From JAUIGE01 sp045106685 (GTDB lineage Bacteria; Bacteroidota; Bacteroidia; J057), in NCBI GenBank assembly GCA_045106685.1, contig JBGCFB010000061.1:1-5841 (forward strand): DNA of 5,841 bases, in the 5' to 3' direction. The position numbers and the translations under genes are program-made. Positions 1 to 5,841 of this stretch are shown one piece after another (position 1 is the stretch's first letter; each line of letters opens with the position of its first letter). The notes below the pieces were generated by a model. It saw only the letters and a program-made list of their open reading frames with translations. It did no database searches and was not told the origin of the DNA.

Positions 1-9
1 CTCTGAAGC

Positions 10-27
10 GCTGCTACCTTTGGCAGC
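10..27 (+). terminator. Weak hairpin with short T run
   Basis: Bases 10-16 pair with 21-27 (seven pairs, one of them G-T) around a four-base loop. A short TTTT run follows at 31-34. It could end a plus-strand transcript entering from the left, but the T run is short and the upstream gene is outside the window, so this is tentative. Confidence 0.22.
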
Positions 28-83
28 AAGTTTTAAGAATTGGAAACACTTTTACTTAGCTGATAATCAATAAACTACAAAAC

Positions 84-176
84 TTGTCATAAGCAGCCGC
101 GTAGCTGGCGAGAAATCTTGACTTTTAGTCCGAAATTCGACAAAGTCAAGATTCCTCCCGCTGGCCGGAATGACAA
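84..176. repeat. 93-bp imperfect palindrome, likely dispersed intergenic repeat
   Basis: The outer arms TTGTCAT (84-90) and ATGACAA (170-176) are perfect inverted repeats. The core arms 114-125 and 142-153 are a perfect 12-bp inverted repeat (AATCTTGACTTT). Between them, the core loop pairs further (GT 128-129 with AC 140-141, CGA 131-133 with TCG 137-139). The GC-rich segments 97-113 and 154-168 are also related as diverged inverted copies (CCGCGTAGCTGGCGAGA against CCGGCCAGCGGGAGG). Nothing in it codes. Elements reading like GTCATTCC...GGAATCTTGAC are, from memory, scattered between genes in Bacteroidota genomes, so a MITE- or REP-like repeat is my inference. Transcribed, it would fold into a long hairpin and could also stop or protect the lipoprotein mRNA. 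Confidence 0.6.
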
Positions 177-190
177 ATTATTTTGATTGA

Positions 191-209
191 AGTGCTTCTT
201 TTAAGCACT
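191..209 (-). terminator. Hairpin after the lipoprotein stop codon
   Basis: AGTGCTT (191-197) and AAGCACT (203-209) form a perfect 7-bp stem with a 5-base loop, starting nine bases past the TAG stop of the minus-strand lipoprotein gene. Position suggests a terminator or 3'-end stabiliser. On the minus strand the tail is A-rich (TCAATCAAAATAA) rather than a T run, so it does not fit the classical intrinsic model well. Confidence 0.4.
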
Positions 210-217
210 GGTTATCT

Positions 218-937
218 CTACAACTGAACCGAATAACTATTCCCGTTAACAGTAATGGTTGCGGCTCTATTTCCATTAAACACGATCGTACCACTAAAAC
301 TGAAAGAATTACCTCCTACGACATCGCCCGTTAGCGTAAAGGTTGTGCTGCCGCTATCGACGACTTCATCTTTTTTGTTGTATTTCAAATTCGTTGTAGT
401 GATGATGAGCTTGCTGTTGAAAGCGTTGTTGTTGCGCACCTTCGACTCCTGGTAGCCGATGCGCTCGAATATACCATTGTAAACGAAATGGGTATCGATA
501 GGCGTCAGGCCGGTGATCACGCCGGCGAAGCTGCCTTCATCTTCGCTGTACATCCGCGCCGAGCTATAGGTACCATCCATGCTATATGTGAGGTCGATTT
601 GCTGAGGAATCATTCGGTTACACATCAGCTCCCAGCCCCATTCGTAGTCATAAGCAAATGTAATAGGACTTCCTTGAGCATGTATTTTGGTGGCAGTAGA
701 ATCAAAGCTTTGGCTACAGTTAGCCTCTGGCTGAGTGAGCGTCTCTTCGGCGATTTCGGAAGTCTCTTCTACCTGGCTTACCATTCCGTCGGAACTGTAC
801 ACGATGGCACTTTCGACAATTTCGACAGCATCCTCTTCAGTCATTTCTTTATTGGTGACAGGCTCTTCTATACATGAGGTGAGTGTAAAGCAGATGGTGA
901 GCATGAGAAGGCAGAGGATCGTGATTGGGGTTTTCAT
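218..937 (-). CDS. Exported lipoprotein of unknown function
   Basis: A 239-residue protein. The N-terminus is a lipoprotein signal peptide: Lys2, a hydrophobic stretch at residues 5-19 and the lipobox LTSC with Cys22. The mature protein starts Cys-Ile-Glu-Glu; acidic residues just after the Cys resemble the export signal that places Bacteroidota lipoproteins on the cell surface, so an outer-membrane and possibly surface location is inferred. Residues 24-72 are very acidic and probably a flexible linker or short helix (EEDAVEIVES at 34-43). Residues 90-239 are rich in Thr, Ser, Asn, Gly and alternating hydrophobics, suggesting an all-beta domain that ends in strands around FNGNRAATITVNGNSYSV. 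Cys74 and Cys106 could form a disulfide. The ATG has no Shine-Dalgarno sequence, which is normal for the phylum. It is divergent from the kinase/regulator pair and may be its target, but no binding site supports that. I do not recognise the family. Confidence 0.85.
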   Translation of the reverse strand: MKTPITILCLLMLTICFTLTSCIEEPVTNKEMTEEDAVEIVESAIVYSSDGMVSQVEETSEIAEETLTQPEANCSQSFDSTATKIHAQGSPITFAYDYEWGWELMCNRMIPQQIDLTYSMDGTYSSARMYSEDEGSFAGVITGLTPIDTHFVYNGIFERIGYQESKVRNNNAFNSKLIITTTNLKYNKKDEVVDSGSTTFTLTGDVVGGNSFSFSGTIVFNGNRAATITVNGNSYSVQL

Positions 938-1116
938 AGCGATTTGATTTTAGGATTAAATATTAGATTAAGTTTCATCAGCAAAGGAAATCGCCAGCTT
1001 TTGCCCCAGAAAAACTATTCAACCAACTGCTTCAATACTTCTATCAAGTGTATAATCCCCGTTTGTTGAAAATTGGATGCAGTACATTGAAAAAAGCCAG
1101 CACACTTTTTAATCTT

Positions 1117-1124
1117 TTTTACCT
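1117..1124 (+). promoter_or_regulatory. TTTTACCT box 11 bases before the kinase ATG
   Basis: The octamer TTTTACCT ends 11 bases before ATG 1136 and is followed by TGCC. The same octamer stands at the same distance before the alkyltransferase ATG. TACCTTGC resembles the Bacteroidota -7 element TAnnTTTG with one T missing, which would give a very short leader. No TTG -33 element lies at the expected distance, so it is only a candidate. Confidence 0.3.
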
Positions 1125-1135
1125 TGCCATTATCT

Positions 1136-2146
1136 ATGATTCGCACAGGTTTACATACTATCATGTGGCTGGTCTACTTTGCTCTGGGAGTATTCTACAA
1201 ATCAAATAGTCTTCCACTGGACCGCGCACTGCTCCATAGCCTGTTTACAGTAGGAGTATCGGCCGTTATCTTCTATACATATGCCTATTGGGGGATTGAT
1301 CGTTTTTTTGAAAAAAAGCGCTATAGCCTTTTTGCCGCCTTTTCCTTGATTTTGTTCGTGGTGGCTTTTGTGTTTAGAAAAATGGTGGAAGTTCCCCTCT
1401 TTCCAGACTTTTTTGCCTTTCCGGGATTTGAAGATGGAAAACGAATTCCAGGCTACATATTCATTATCACCCTACTGTCGATGTTGATCAGTGGGATTAT
1501 GCGCATGTTTGAAAATAGGCAAGCGCGAACACGGGTCATGCAGGAATTATTGAAAGAACAACATGTCGCTCAACTCCAGTTTTTAAAAGCTCAAATCAAC
1601 CCGCATTTTTTATTCAATACCCTCAATAATATCTACGCGCTTGCAGTCACTGGCTCCGAAAAAACAGCCGACATGGTCCTGCTGCTGTCCGACCTGCTTC
1701 GCTATGTGATCTATGACGGCCAGGATGATGCTGTGAGCCTTCAGCAAGAGGTGAAGCATATCGGCAAGTTTATTGATTTGTACCAAATGAAAAGTGAAGC
1801 ACCTTTGAATATCAGCTTCGAAAAGGTAGGAGAAATTGGAGCGCAAAAATTCGCGCCTATGTTGCTGATCCCACTTGTAGAAAATTGCTTTAAGCACAGC
1901 GATATCGAGACCAATCCCGATGGATTTATTTCCTTAAGCCTGGCAGTCGAAGGTCATGTACTTATATTCAAAACATCGAACTCGTTCAACCTCCACGATG
2001 GTCAAAAGGACGCCGTTGGCGGCGTAGGCCTTGCCAATATTCGACAACGCCTCAGTATGCACTACCCTGGTGAGCATACGTTAGCCATCGATGCTTCCAA
2101 CAACATTTTTTCCACCTCCCTCAGCCTCCCTATTTCTCATGCATAG
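1136..2146 (+). CDS. LytS/YehU-type sensor histidine kinase
   Basis: A 336-residue membrane kinase that would autophosphorylate on His and pass phosphate to the regulator encoded next. Four hydrophobic helices lie near residues 5-21, 32-52, 65-80 and 106-122. The positively charged loop RFFEKKRY and the Arg-rich stretch after helix four place both termini inside. A coiled-coil-like linker (126-154) leads to the His_kinase domain with QINPHFLFNTLNNI (phosphoacceptor His157). The ATPase part has the N-box PLVENCFKHS (Glu249, Asn250) and G-box GGVGLANIRQRL (295-306). There is no PAS, GAF or large periplasmic domain, so the signal is probably sensed in the membrane or by the roughly 25-residue outer loop between helices three and four. 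The frame is open to a TTG at 1124, but I chose ATG 1136: TTG starts are rare, and TTTTACCT lies at the same distance from this ATG as from the alkyltransferase ATG. Its last 8 bases overlap the regulator start. Confidence 0.93.
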   Translation: MIRTGLHTIMWLVYFALGVFYKSNSLPLDRALLHSLFTVGVSAVIFYTYAYWGIDRFFEKKRYSLFAAFSLILFVVAFVFRKMVEVPLFPDFFAFPGFEDGKRIPGYIFIITLLSMLISGIMRMFENRQARTRVMQELLKEQHVAQLQFLKAQINPHFLFNTLNNIYALAVTGSEKTADMVLLLSDLLRYVIYDGQDDAVSLQQEVKHIGKFIDLYQMKSEAPLNISFEKVGEIGAQKFAPMLLIPLVENCFKHSDIETNPDGFISLSLAVEGHVLIFKTSNSFNLHDGQKDAVGGVGLANIRQRLSMHYPGEHTLAIDASNNIFSTSLSLPISHA

Positions 2147-2852
2147 TTATAATGTCTTATTGGTTGATGATGAATTTCTAGCACTGACTTTATTAGAAGG
2201 TTTTGTCGCAAAAATTCCTGATTTGAATATTGTAGGCAAAGTAAAATCCCCTATCGAAGCGTCTGAAATTCTGCGCAGTCAGCAGGTCGACATGCTATTT
2301 CTGGATATCCAGATGCCCGTACTGAGCGGTATCAATCTGCTCAAAACGATCCCCAATAAGCCTGCGACTATTTTCACAACTGCTTACGCCGAACATGCCC
2401 TGGAGGCCTACGACCTCGATGTGGTCGATTATCTCCTTAAGCCTTTTTCCTTTGAGCGTTTTCTGCAATCTGTCAATAAAGCTAAGCAGCACATCGGTGC
2501 TCCTACGGTAGTTGCTCCCAACATAGATGCCGGAGGGGGCTTTCTCACATTCAAAGCAGATCATAAACTGGTTAAAATCTGGATCAAGGATATCCAGTAT
2601 ATCGAAGGTTTGCGTGAATATGTGCGGATTGTGTGTAAGGAGGAAAAGTATGTGGTTTTAGAAAGCCTCAAGCGACTGGAAGACACCTTGCCTGCCGCTC
2701 AATTTGTCCGTGTGCATAAATCATGGATCGTCAATACCGAGGCAGTAAAGTCTCTCGAAGGCAACATGCTTCACCTGACTGATCGAACAGTTCCGTTAAG
2801 TCGCGAGCGCAAAGCTGCCGTCGTTGCGACAATTTTTGGAAAGAAAGAATAG
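2139..2852 (+). CDS. LytTR-family response regulator
   Basis: A 237-residue transcription regulator, cognate of the upstream kinase. The receiver domain (residues 3-118) has the acidic pair Asp10-Asp11, phosphoacceptor Asp56 in LFLDIQMP, the Thr80/Thr81 switch in IFTTAY, and Lys101 in LLKPF. After a short linker (119-133), a LytTR DNA-binding domain fills about 134-237, with the typical YIEGLREYVRI and FVRVHKSWIVN segments and the conserved SR(E/R) region near the C-terminus. All key residues are present. The frame is open upstream to an ATG at 2091, which would add 16 residues encoded inside the kinase gene. ATG 2139 is preferred because it puts the first beta strand (YNVLLVDDE) right at the N-terminus as usual in the family, and gives an 8-bp overlap with the kinase stop, a sign of translational coupling. 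LytTR proteins bind paired direct repeats upstream of targets; I could not find a convincing pair in this window. Confidence 0.94.
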   Translation: MHSYNVLLVDDEFLALTLLEGFVAKIPDLNIVGKVKSPIEASEILRSQQVDMLFLDIQMPVLSGINLLKTIPNKPATIFTTAYAEHALEAYDLDVVDYLLKPFSFERFLQSVNKAKQHIGAPTVVAPNIDAGGGFLTFKADHKLVKIWIKDIQYIEGLREYVRIVCKEEKYVVLESLKRLEDTLPAAQFVRVHKSWIVNTEAVKSLEGNMLHLTDRTVPLSRERKAAVVATIFGKKE

Positions 2853-2868
2853 GTCCAATATTTCCAGC

Positions 2869-2883
2869 TTTTACCTATCTTTA
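2869..2883 (+). promoter_or_regulatory. TTTTACCT box and TATCTTTA -7-like element before ogt
   Basis: TTTTACCT at 2869-2876 ends 11 bases before ATG 2888, as for the kinase. It runs into TATCTTTA (2876-2883), one mismatch from the Bacteroidota -7 consensus TAnnTTTG. If used, the transcript would be nearly leaderless and the alkyltransferase would not depend on readthrough from the regulator gene. A -33 TTG at the right spacing is not seen. Confidence 0.3.
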
Positions 2884-2887
2884 ATGC

Positions 2888-3397
2888 ATGGAAATCGTTG
2901 CCAAAGGCTATTATGAGACCCCGCTGGGTTTGGTGCAAATAGAGGCAAGCTCCCGTGGGATTTACAGCCTATGTTTTGTAGAAGAGGCCGCTGATGAATT
3001 GGCCCCCGACAATCCTCATCTTATCCAATGTATGGAAGAGCTGGAGGAGTATTTCAATGGAGATCGATTACTCTTTAGTACCATGATCGATGTCGTGGGG
3101 ACGCAGTTTCAGGAGCGCGTGTGGCGCGGCCTGCTGGATATCCCTTTTGGTAAGACGAATAGCTATCTACAAGTGGCAAAGGATATCGGTTCGCCCGATG
3201 CAGTACGCGCTGTGGGCAATGCCTGTAGCCGTAATCGCCTTTGGCTACTTGTTCCTTGTCACCGCGTATTGTCATCGGATGGCAAGCTGACTGGCTACGC
3301 CGGCGGCCTCAAGCGTAAGCGCTGGCTTATTCACCATGAGTATGGTGTGCTTCATGGCAAGCAGAAGAGCTTGTTTGAGGGTTTTGGACCGGGATAA
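2888..3397 (+). CDS. ogt: Methylated-DNA--protein-cysteine methyltransferase (O6-alkylguanine transferase)
   Basis: A 169-residue suicide repair protein that moves the alkyl group from O6-alkylguanine in DNA to its own cysteine. Residues 1-66 form the variable N-terminal domain (KGYYETPLGLVQIEA at 6-20). The C-terminal catalytic domain starts near GTQFQERVWRGLLDIPFGKT (71-90) and contains Tyr93, the arginine-finger segment DAVRAVGNA with Arg107, and PCHRV with active Cys124. Glu151 in IHHEYG fits the conserved glutamate that completes the catalytic network. The loop before the active site reads NRLWLLVPCHRV, where the usual form is NPxPxxxPCHRV: Arg117 and Trp119 stand where human MGMT has Pro138 and Pro140. 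Length is normal, and there is no Ada-type methyl-phosphate or AraC domain. It starts 35 bp after the regulator on the same strand, so it could be cotranscribed or have its own promoter. The symbol ogt is by family; the distinction from other single-domain members is not certain. Confidence 0.93.
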   Translation: MEIVAKGYYETPLGLVQIEASSRGIYSLCFVEEAADELAPDNPHLIQCMEELEEYFNGDRLLFSTMIDVVGTQFQERVWRGLLDIPFGKTNSYLQVAKDIGSPDAVRAVGNACSRNRLWLLVPCHRVLSSDGKLTGYAGGLKRKRWLIHHEYGVLHGKQKSLFEGFGPG

Positions 3398-3437
3398 AAA
3401 TGAGAAGCCAGTTTTTGAAAATAATGCGAGAGTAGCA

Positions 3438-3517
3438 AGTATCGAGGATCAAGTATCAAAGGAAAAGGCGGTCAATATGATCATCAACTCGCTATTTGAT
3501 ACCCGCTGCTCGATACT
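3438..3517. repeat. Imperfect inverted repeat with 14-bp internal period in convergent gap
   Basis: The left arm 3438-3460 reads AGTATCGAG, six bases, GTATCAAA. The right arm 3495-3517, read on the other strand, has the same two blocks with a different six-base spacer, so 17 of 23 positions match. Each arm is itself a degenerate tandem of a 14-bp unit: CAAGTATC recurs at 3436-3443 and 3450-3457, and GTATC recurs at the same step in the right arm. The 34-bp centre would be the loop. It fills the gap between the convergent alkyltransferase and NAD kinase genes, so it may act as a two-way terminator, although neither strand shows a clear T run. Strings of GTATCGAG/GTATCAAG units between genes are something I recall from Bacteroidota genomes, so a dispersed repeat is likely but inferred. 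Confidence 0.5.
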
Positions 3518-3546
3518 CACGCGCGTTACTTCATGTATGCCTGCGC

Positions 3547-4437
3547 CTAATTACGCTGATCGCTTCCCCACATCAGACTATTGCGGAGATTATCGATGTA
3601 TTTGGTGGGTGAGACACGCACCAATCGGGCCGGAAAGCTTGCTCGTTTTACGGCGATTTGGGTGCCGGATTTAACGCGCTCAGTACGCGTGTCCAGCGCC
3701 ACAAGGGCTTCGCCCGAACGCGATTCGATTTTAAATGAAACCACCCAGTCGTCAGGAATAATGACGGGGCGCACCGTAAGCGAATGAGGAGCGACTGGCG
3801 TGATGACCAGCACATTTGACTTTGGGAAAATAATAGGACCTCCACAAGAAAGGCTGTAGGCCGTAGAGCCTGTCGGCGTCGCCACAATCAAACCATCGCC
3901 TCGGTACGAATTAAGAAACTCGCCATTCAGGTAAGCATGCACCGTGATCATCTCATTGGTGTTACTCTTATGTATGGTGATGTCGTTTATTCCAAAATTA
4001 TGTTCACCAAAAAGGCTCGGTTCTACTTCTGATGCGACCTCGATAAGCGAACGCTCAGCAATTGTGTATGAATCGCTGAGGATTTCTTCTGTGGCCTTGA
4101 CCACATCGTGTTTGGAGGTGCTGGCGAGATAGCCGAGGCGACCAAAGTTCACACCAATAATCGGCGTTTGCAGTGGTCCGATAAAACGCACTGCTTCCAG
4201 TACCGTACCATCGCCGCCGAGGCAGTAAACGAACTTGCAACTGTCAATTTCTTCACGCTGATCGAATACCGTATACGTATGCCCAGTGAGTAAGTCAGGA
4301 TACGCCCGATTGAGCTGACGTTCATAATTTCGATAGAGCGAAAACTGAATGTTCCGCGCTTTTATGTGATCAAAGAAAGTCTGCAAAGACGCTCTGTCAG
4401 TGTTGTCTGTAATACGTCCAAAGATGGCAACCTTCAT
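3547..4437 (-). CDS. nadK: NAD kinase
   Basis: A 296-residue cytoplasmic enzyme that phosphorylates NAD to NADP using ATP, the only route to NADP. The family motifs are in order: CLGGDGTVLEA with the GGDGT loop at 74-78 (catalytic Asp76), IGVNFGRLGYL (94-104), the Asn-Asp pair 151-152 in GINDITIHK, YRGDGLIVATPTGSTAYSLS (178-197) with the substrate-binding Gly-rich loop, and ITPVAPHSLTVRP (212-224). The C-terminus, LMWGSDQRN, is a form I associate with Bacteroidota NAD kinases. Length is typical and no motif is broken. The ATG at 4437 overlaps the TGA stop of the upstream outer-membrane-protein gene (ATGA, 4434-4437), so the two are almost certainly cotranscribed and translationally coupled. 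It converges on the alkyltransferase gene across a 149-bp gap holding the inverted repeat. Confidence 0.96.
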   Translation of the reverse strand: MKVAIFGRITDNTDRASLQTFFDHIKARNIQFSLYRNYERQLNRAYPDLLTGHTYTVFDQREEIDSCKFVYCLGGDGTVLEAVRFIGPLQTPIIGVNFGRLGYLASTSKHDVVKATEEILSDSYTIAERSLIEVASEVEPSLFGEHNFGINDITIHKSNTNEMITVHAYLNGEFLNSYRGDGLIVATPTGSTAYSLSCGGPIIFPKSNVLVITPVAPHSLTVRPVIIPDDWVVSFKIESRSGEALVALDTRTERVKSGTQIAVKRASFPARLVRVSPTKYIDNLRNSLMWGSDQRN

Positions 4438-5841
4438 TTGATTGATACGCTTCCGTGAAAATAAAATCCTCCCTGCCCTAAATGGTTCCAGGCGTACTCT
4501 ACGCGTAGCAAATTATCGTAAAAGCCGATGATATTCAAACCGAGCCCATAGCCAAGGAGCCAGCGATCCTTTAAATATCGGTCACGATTATTGAAACTAT
4601 TATCCTCAATTCTTCCTCCATCCACAAAGGCTGAAAGGTATACTCCGAGTGGAAAGGTCTGAAACTCCTCTACTGGAATTTCAGAAAAACGGACAGTCTG
4701 TAATGGAAAAACCGCAAACTTGCCTTCAACTTTACTGATGTGGACATCGTCACCCGCAATCGCATAAGGCTCATAGCCGCGAATATTATAGCCAAGTCCT
4801 CTGAACTCATTGGTTTCGATGCCCATGAAATTCTTCTCTTGCCAGGGAACTCTTTTGCCAAAAGTAAAAACATGATGCGTACCAAAAGCAATGTTCCAGC
4901 GTTCGCCGATAGGAATATGATGAGCCCAGGTTGCTCCTATTCTACTGAATGTTGTAGTGCCAATATTACCTAATCCGGCCTGTCGAAATACGATTTGATA
5001 TTTGTAGCCTTTTAGTGGAAAAGCGCGATAATCGCGTTGGTCGTTGGCATAGGCAAGACGAAGTGAAGGATAACGTTCCTGGCTGTTAGCATTGGTGATG
5101 AAGCCTGGGTTGTAAATATAGATGCTATCTGCGAAGCGCAGATGGGTGTAGTCCAGGCGGAGGCGTAATTGCTTTCGTGGTCCCCAGTTTTTGGCGAGGC
5201 CTATCTCCGCGCGGTGAGTGCGGCGCAGTGCTTCTGTATTCGCCTCGTTCCACTGCACGCGACCAGAGTCGGTGCCTGTGATGATCTCTGGTTCGTTGAT
5301 GTAGCGCAGGCCTAGATTGAAGTCGATATTGGCTTTTGGGAAAATGGCTGGATAGGAATATTCGAGATAAAGACGCTGGGAGAAGCCTAATTGGCCAAGG
5401 ACGCGCAGGCGCTCGTTGCGCCCCGTGAGATTTCGCCAGTCAATCGCTAGTCCGTAGACGAGCCTTTTTAGATTACCCTGCCGCAAAGCATCGTATGCGT
5501 TGCGTTCCTCCAGCCCGATCTCCGGAATGGGAATAATATACCAGCGTTCCTTGACGACGACATTGACGGCGAGGCCGTCGGCCAGCATTTCGACATCGAG
5601 ATCTACTTCATTGAAAAGCCCCAGGTTAAAAAGGTTCTCACGATTTGTTGCGATTACATCAGAAAGGCCTTTTCGCTCTAGGGTGTCACCTACTCCAAAG
5701 GTCATGGTGCGGAGCATAACGGCAGCTTTCGTTTTCGTATTTCCTTTAAAATTAATAGCTCGAAAGACGGGTTCTTGCGCCAGCATGAAGCCGGAACATA
5801 AGCATGCCCAAAATAGGGCTAAGGTGGCTTTGCTATATTTG
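4434..5841 (-). CDS. Omp85/BamA-TamA-like outer-membrane protein, single POTRA (5' end beyond window)
   Basis: Residue numbers count from the first in-window ATG (5786). Residues 6-80 form one POTRA domain (FRAINFKGNTKTK at the start, ENLFNLGLFNEVDLDVE in the middle, VNVVVKERW at the end). The rest is an outer-membrane beta barrel of the bacterial surface antigen (D15) type, with GRNERL at 122-127, many alternating strands, the conserved barrel-lumen loop motif IRGYE (335-339) and the closing strand YFHGSVSIK. ATG 5786 is probably internal. The frame stays open upstream to the window edge, encoding 18 more residues (KYSKATLALFWACLCSGF) that, with MLAQ, make a signal peptide, and no start codon lies among them. 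The gene is therefore cut by the right edge. BamA itself usually carries five POTRA domains, so this is a smaller paralogue that could insert, assemble or translocate outer-membrane material; its substrate is unknown. It overlaps the NAD kinase gene by 4 bp. Confidence 0.88.
   Translation of the reverse strand, partial: KYSKATLALFWACLCSGFMLAQEPVFRAINFKGNTKTKAAVMLRTMTFGVGDTLERKGLSDVIATNRENLFNLGLFNEVDLDVEMLADGLAVNVVVKERWYIIPIPEIGLEERNAYDALRQGNLKRLVYGLAIDWRNLTGRNERLRVLGQLGFSQRLYLEYSYPAIFPKANIDFNLGLRYINEPEIITGTDSGRVQWNEANTEALRRTHRAEIGLAKNWGPRKQLRLRLDYTHLRFADSIYIYNPGFITNANSQERYPSLRLAYANDQRDYRAFPLKGYKYQIVFRQAGLGNIGTTTFSRIGATWAHHIPIGERWNIAFGTHHVFTFGKRVPWQEKNFMGIETNEFRGLGYNIRGYEPYAIAGDDVHISKVEGKFAVFPLQTVRFSEIPVEEFQTFPLGVYLSAFVDGGRIEDNSFNNRDRYLKDRWLLGYGLGLNIIGFYDNLLRVEYAWNHLGQGGFYFHGSVSIK

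Noticed and set aside
2..73. Plus-strand frame open from the left edge to a TAA at 71-73, possibly the C-terminus of an upstream gene
   Set aside because: Only 23 residues with no recognisable motif; an open frame this short is common by chance. If real, the palindrome at 84-176 would lie in a convergent gap.
488..877. 129-residue plus-strand open frame
   Set aside because: It lies wholly antisense to the lipoprotein gene, which has a clear signal peptide and lipobox, and its translation shows no family features.
1021..1030. Possible LytTR half-site: on the minus strand GCAGTTGGT matches 8 of 9 positions of the AgrA-type repeat
   Set aside because: No second copy at the required 12-13 bp gap; the nearest GTT is only 12 bases away start to start and matches poorly.
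1062..1089. TTTG-N17-TACATTGA as a kinase promoter
   Set aside because: The spacing is short and the -7 part matches TAnnTTTG poorly, so it does not stand out from AT-rich background.
1124..1135. TTG start at 1124 for the kinase
   Set aside because: It would add only four residues (MPLS), uses a rare start codon, and overlaps the shared TTTTACCT box.
1610..1897. 95-residue minus-strand open frame
   Set aside because: Antisense to the His-box and N-box region of the kinase; a shadow of that coding sequence.
3336..3674. 112-residue plus-strand open frame bridging the convergent gap
   Set aside because: It overlaps the 3' ends of both ogt and nadK and translates the palindromic repeat; there is no protein-like character.

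Overview
The window looks like chromosomal DNA of a member of the Bacteroidota. The evidence is a four-helix LytS-type kinase paired with a LytTR regulator, an NAD kinase ending in WGSDQRN (a C-terminus I associate with this phylum), a lipoprotein whose mature start is Cys followed by acidic residues, and gene starts without Shine-Dalgarno sequences. I cannot place it more finely, although a Saprospira/Lewinella-like lineage would fit.

Layout: bases 1-217 hold no gene I can support, but they contain a 93-bp imperfect palindrome (84-176) and a small hairpin just beyond the lipoprotein stop. A lipoprotein of unknown function lies at 218-937 on the minus strand. It is divergent, across about 200 bp, from a plus-strand histidine kinase (1136-2146), which overlaps its LytTR response regulator (2139-2852) by 8 bp. 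An O6-alkylguanine-DNA alkyltransferase (2888-3397) follows 35 bp later. The convergent gap 3398-3546 carries a second palindromic repeat. On the minus strand, an Omp85-family outer-membrane protein with one POTRA domain (4434 to beyond 5841) overlaps the NAD kinase gene (3547-4437) by the four bases ATGA.

How the genes work together: the kinase and regulator form one signalling pair that probably senses an envelope or membrane signal. The divergent lipoprotein is a plausible but unproven target or accessory. The alkyltransferase is a DNA-repair gene that may be read from the same transcript or from its own promoter. NAD kinase makes NADP and is translationally coupled to the outer-membrane protein, with no evident biochemical link between them.

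Most genes are ordinary. The points most worth following are the two unrelated palindromic intergenic elements, an 8-base element shared at identical distance before two start codons, a Trp in the alkyltransferase active-site loop, and the signal peptide of the outer-membrane protein running off the window edge. I found no clearly new multi-gene system.
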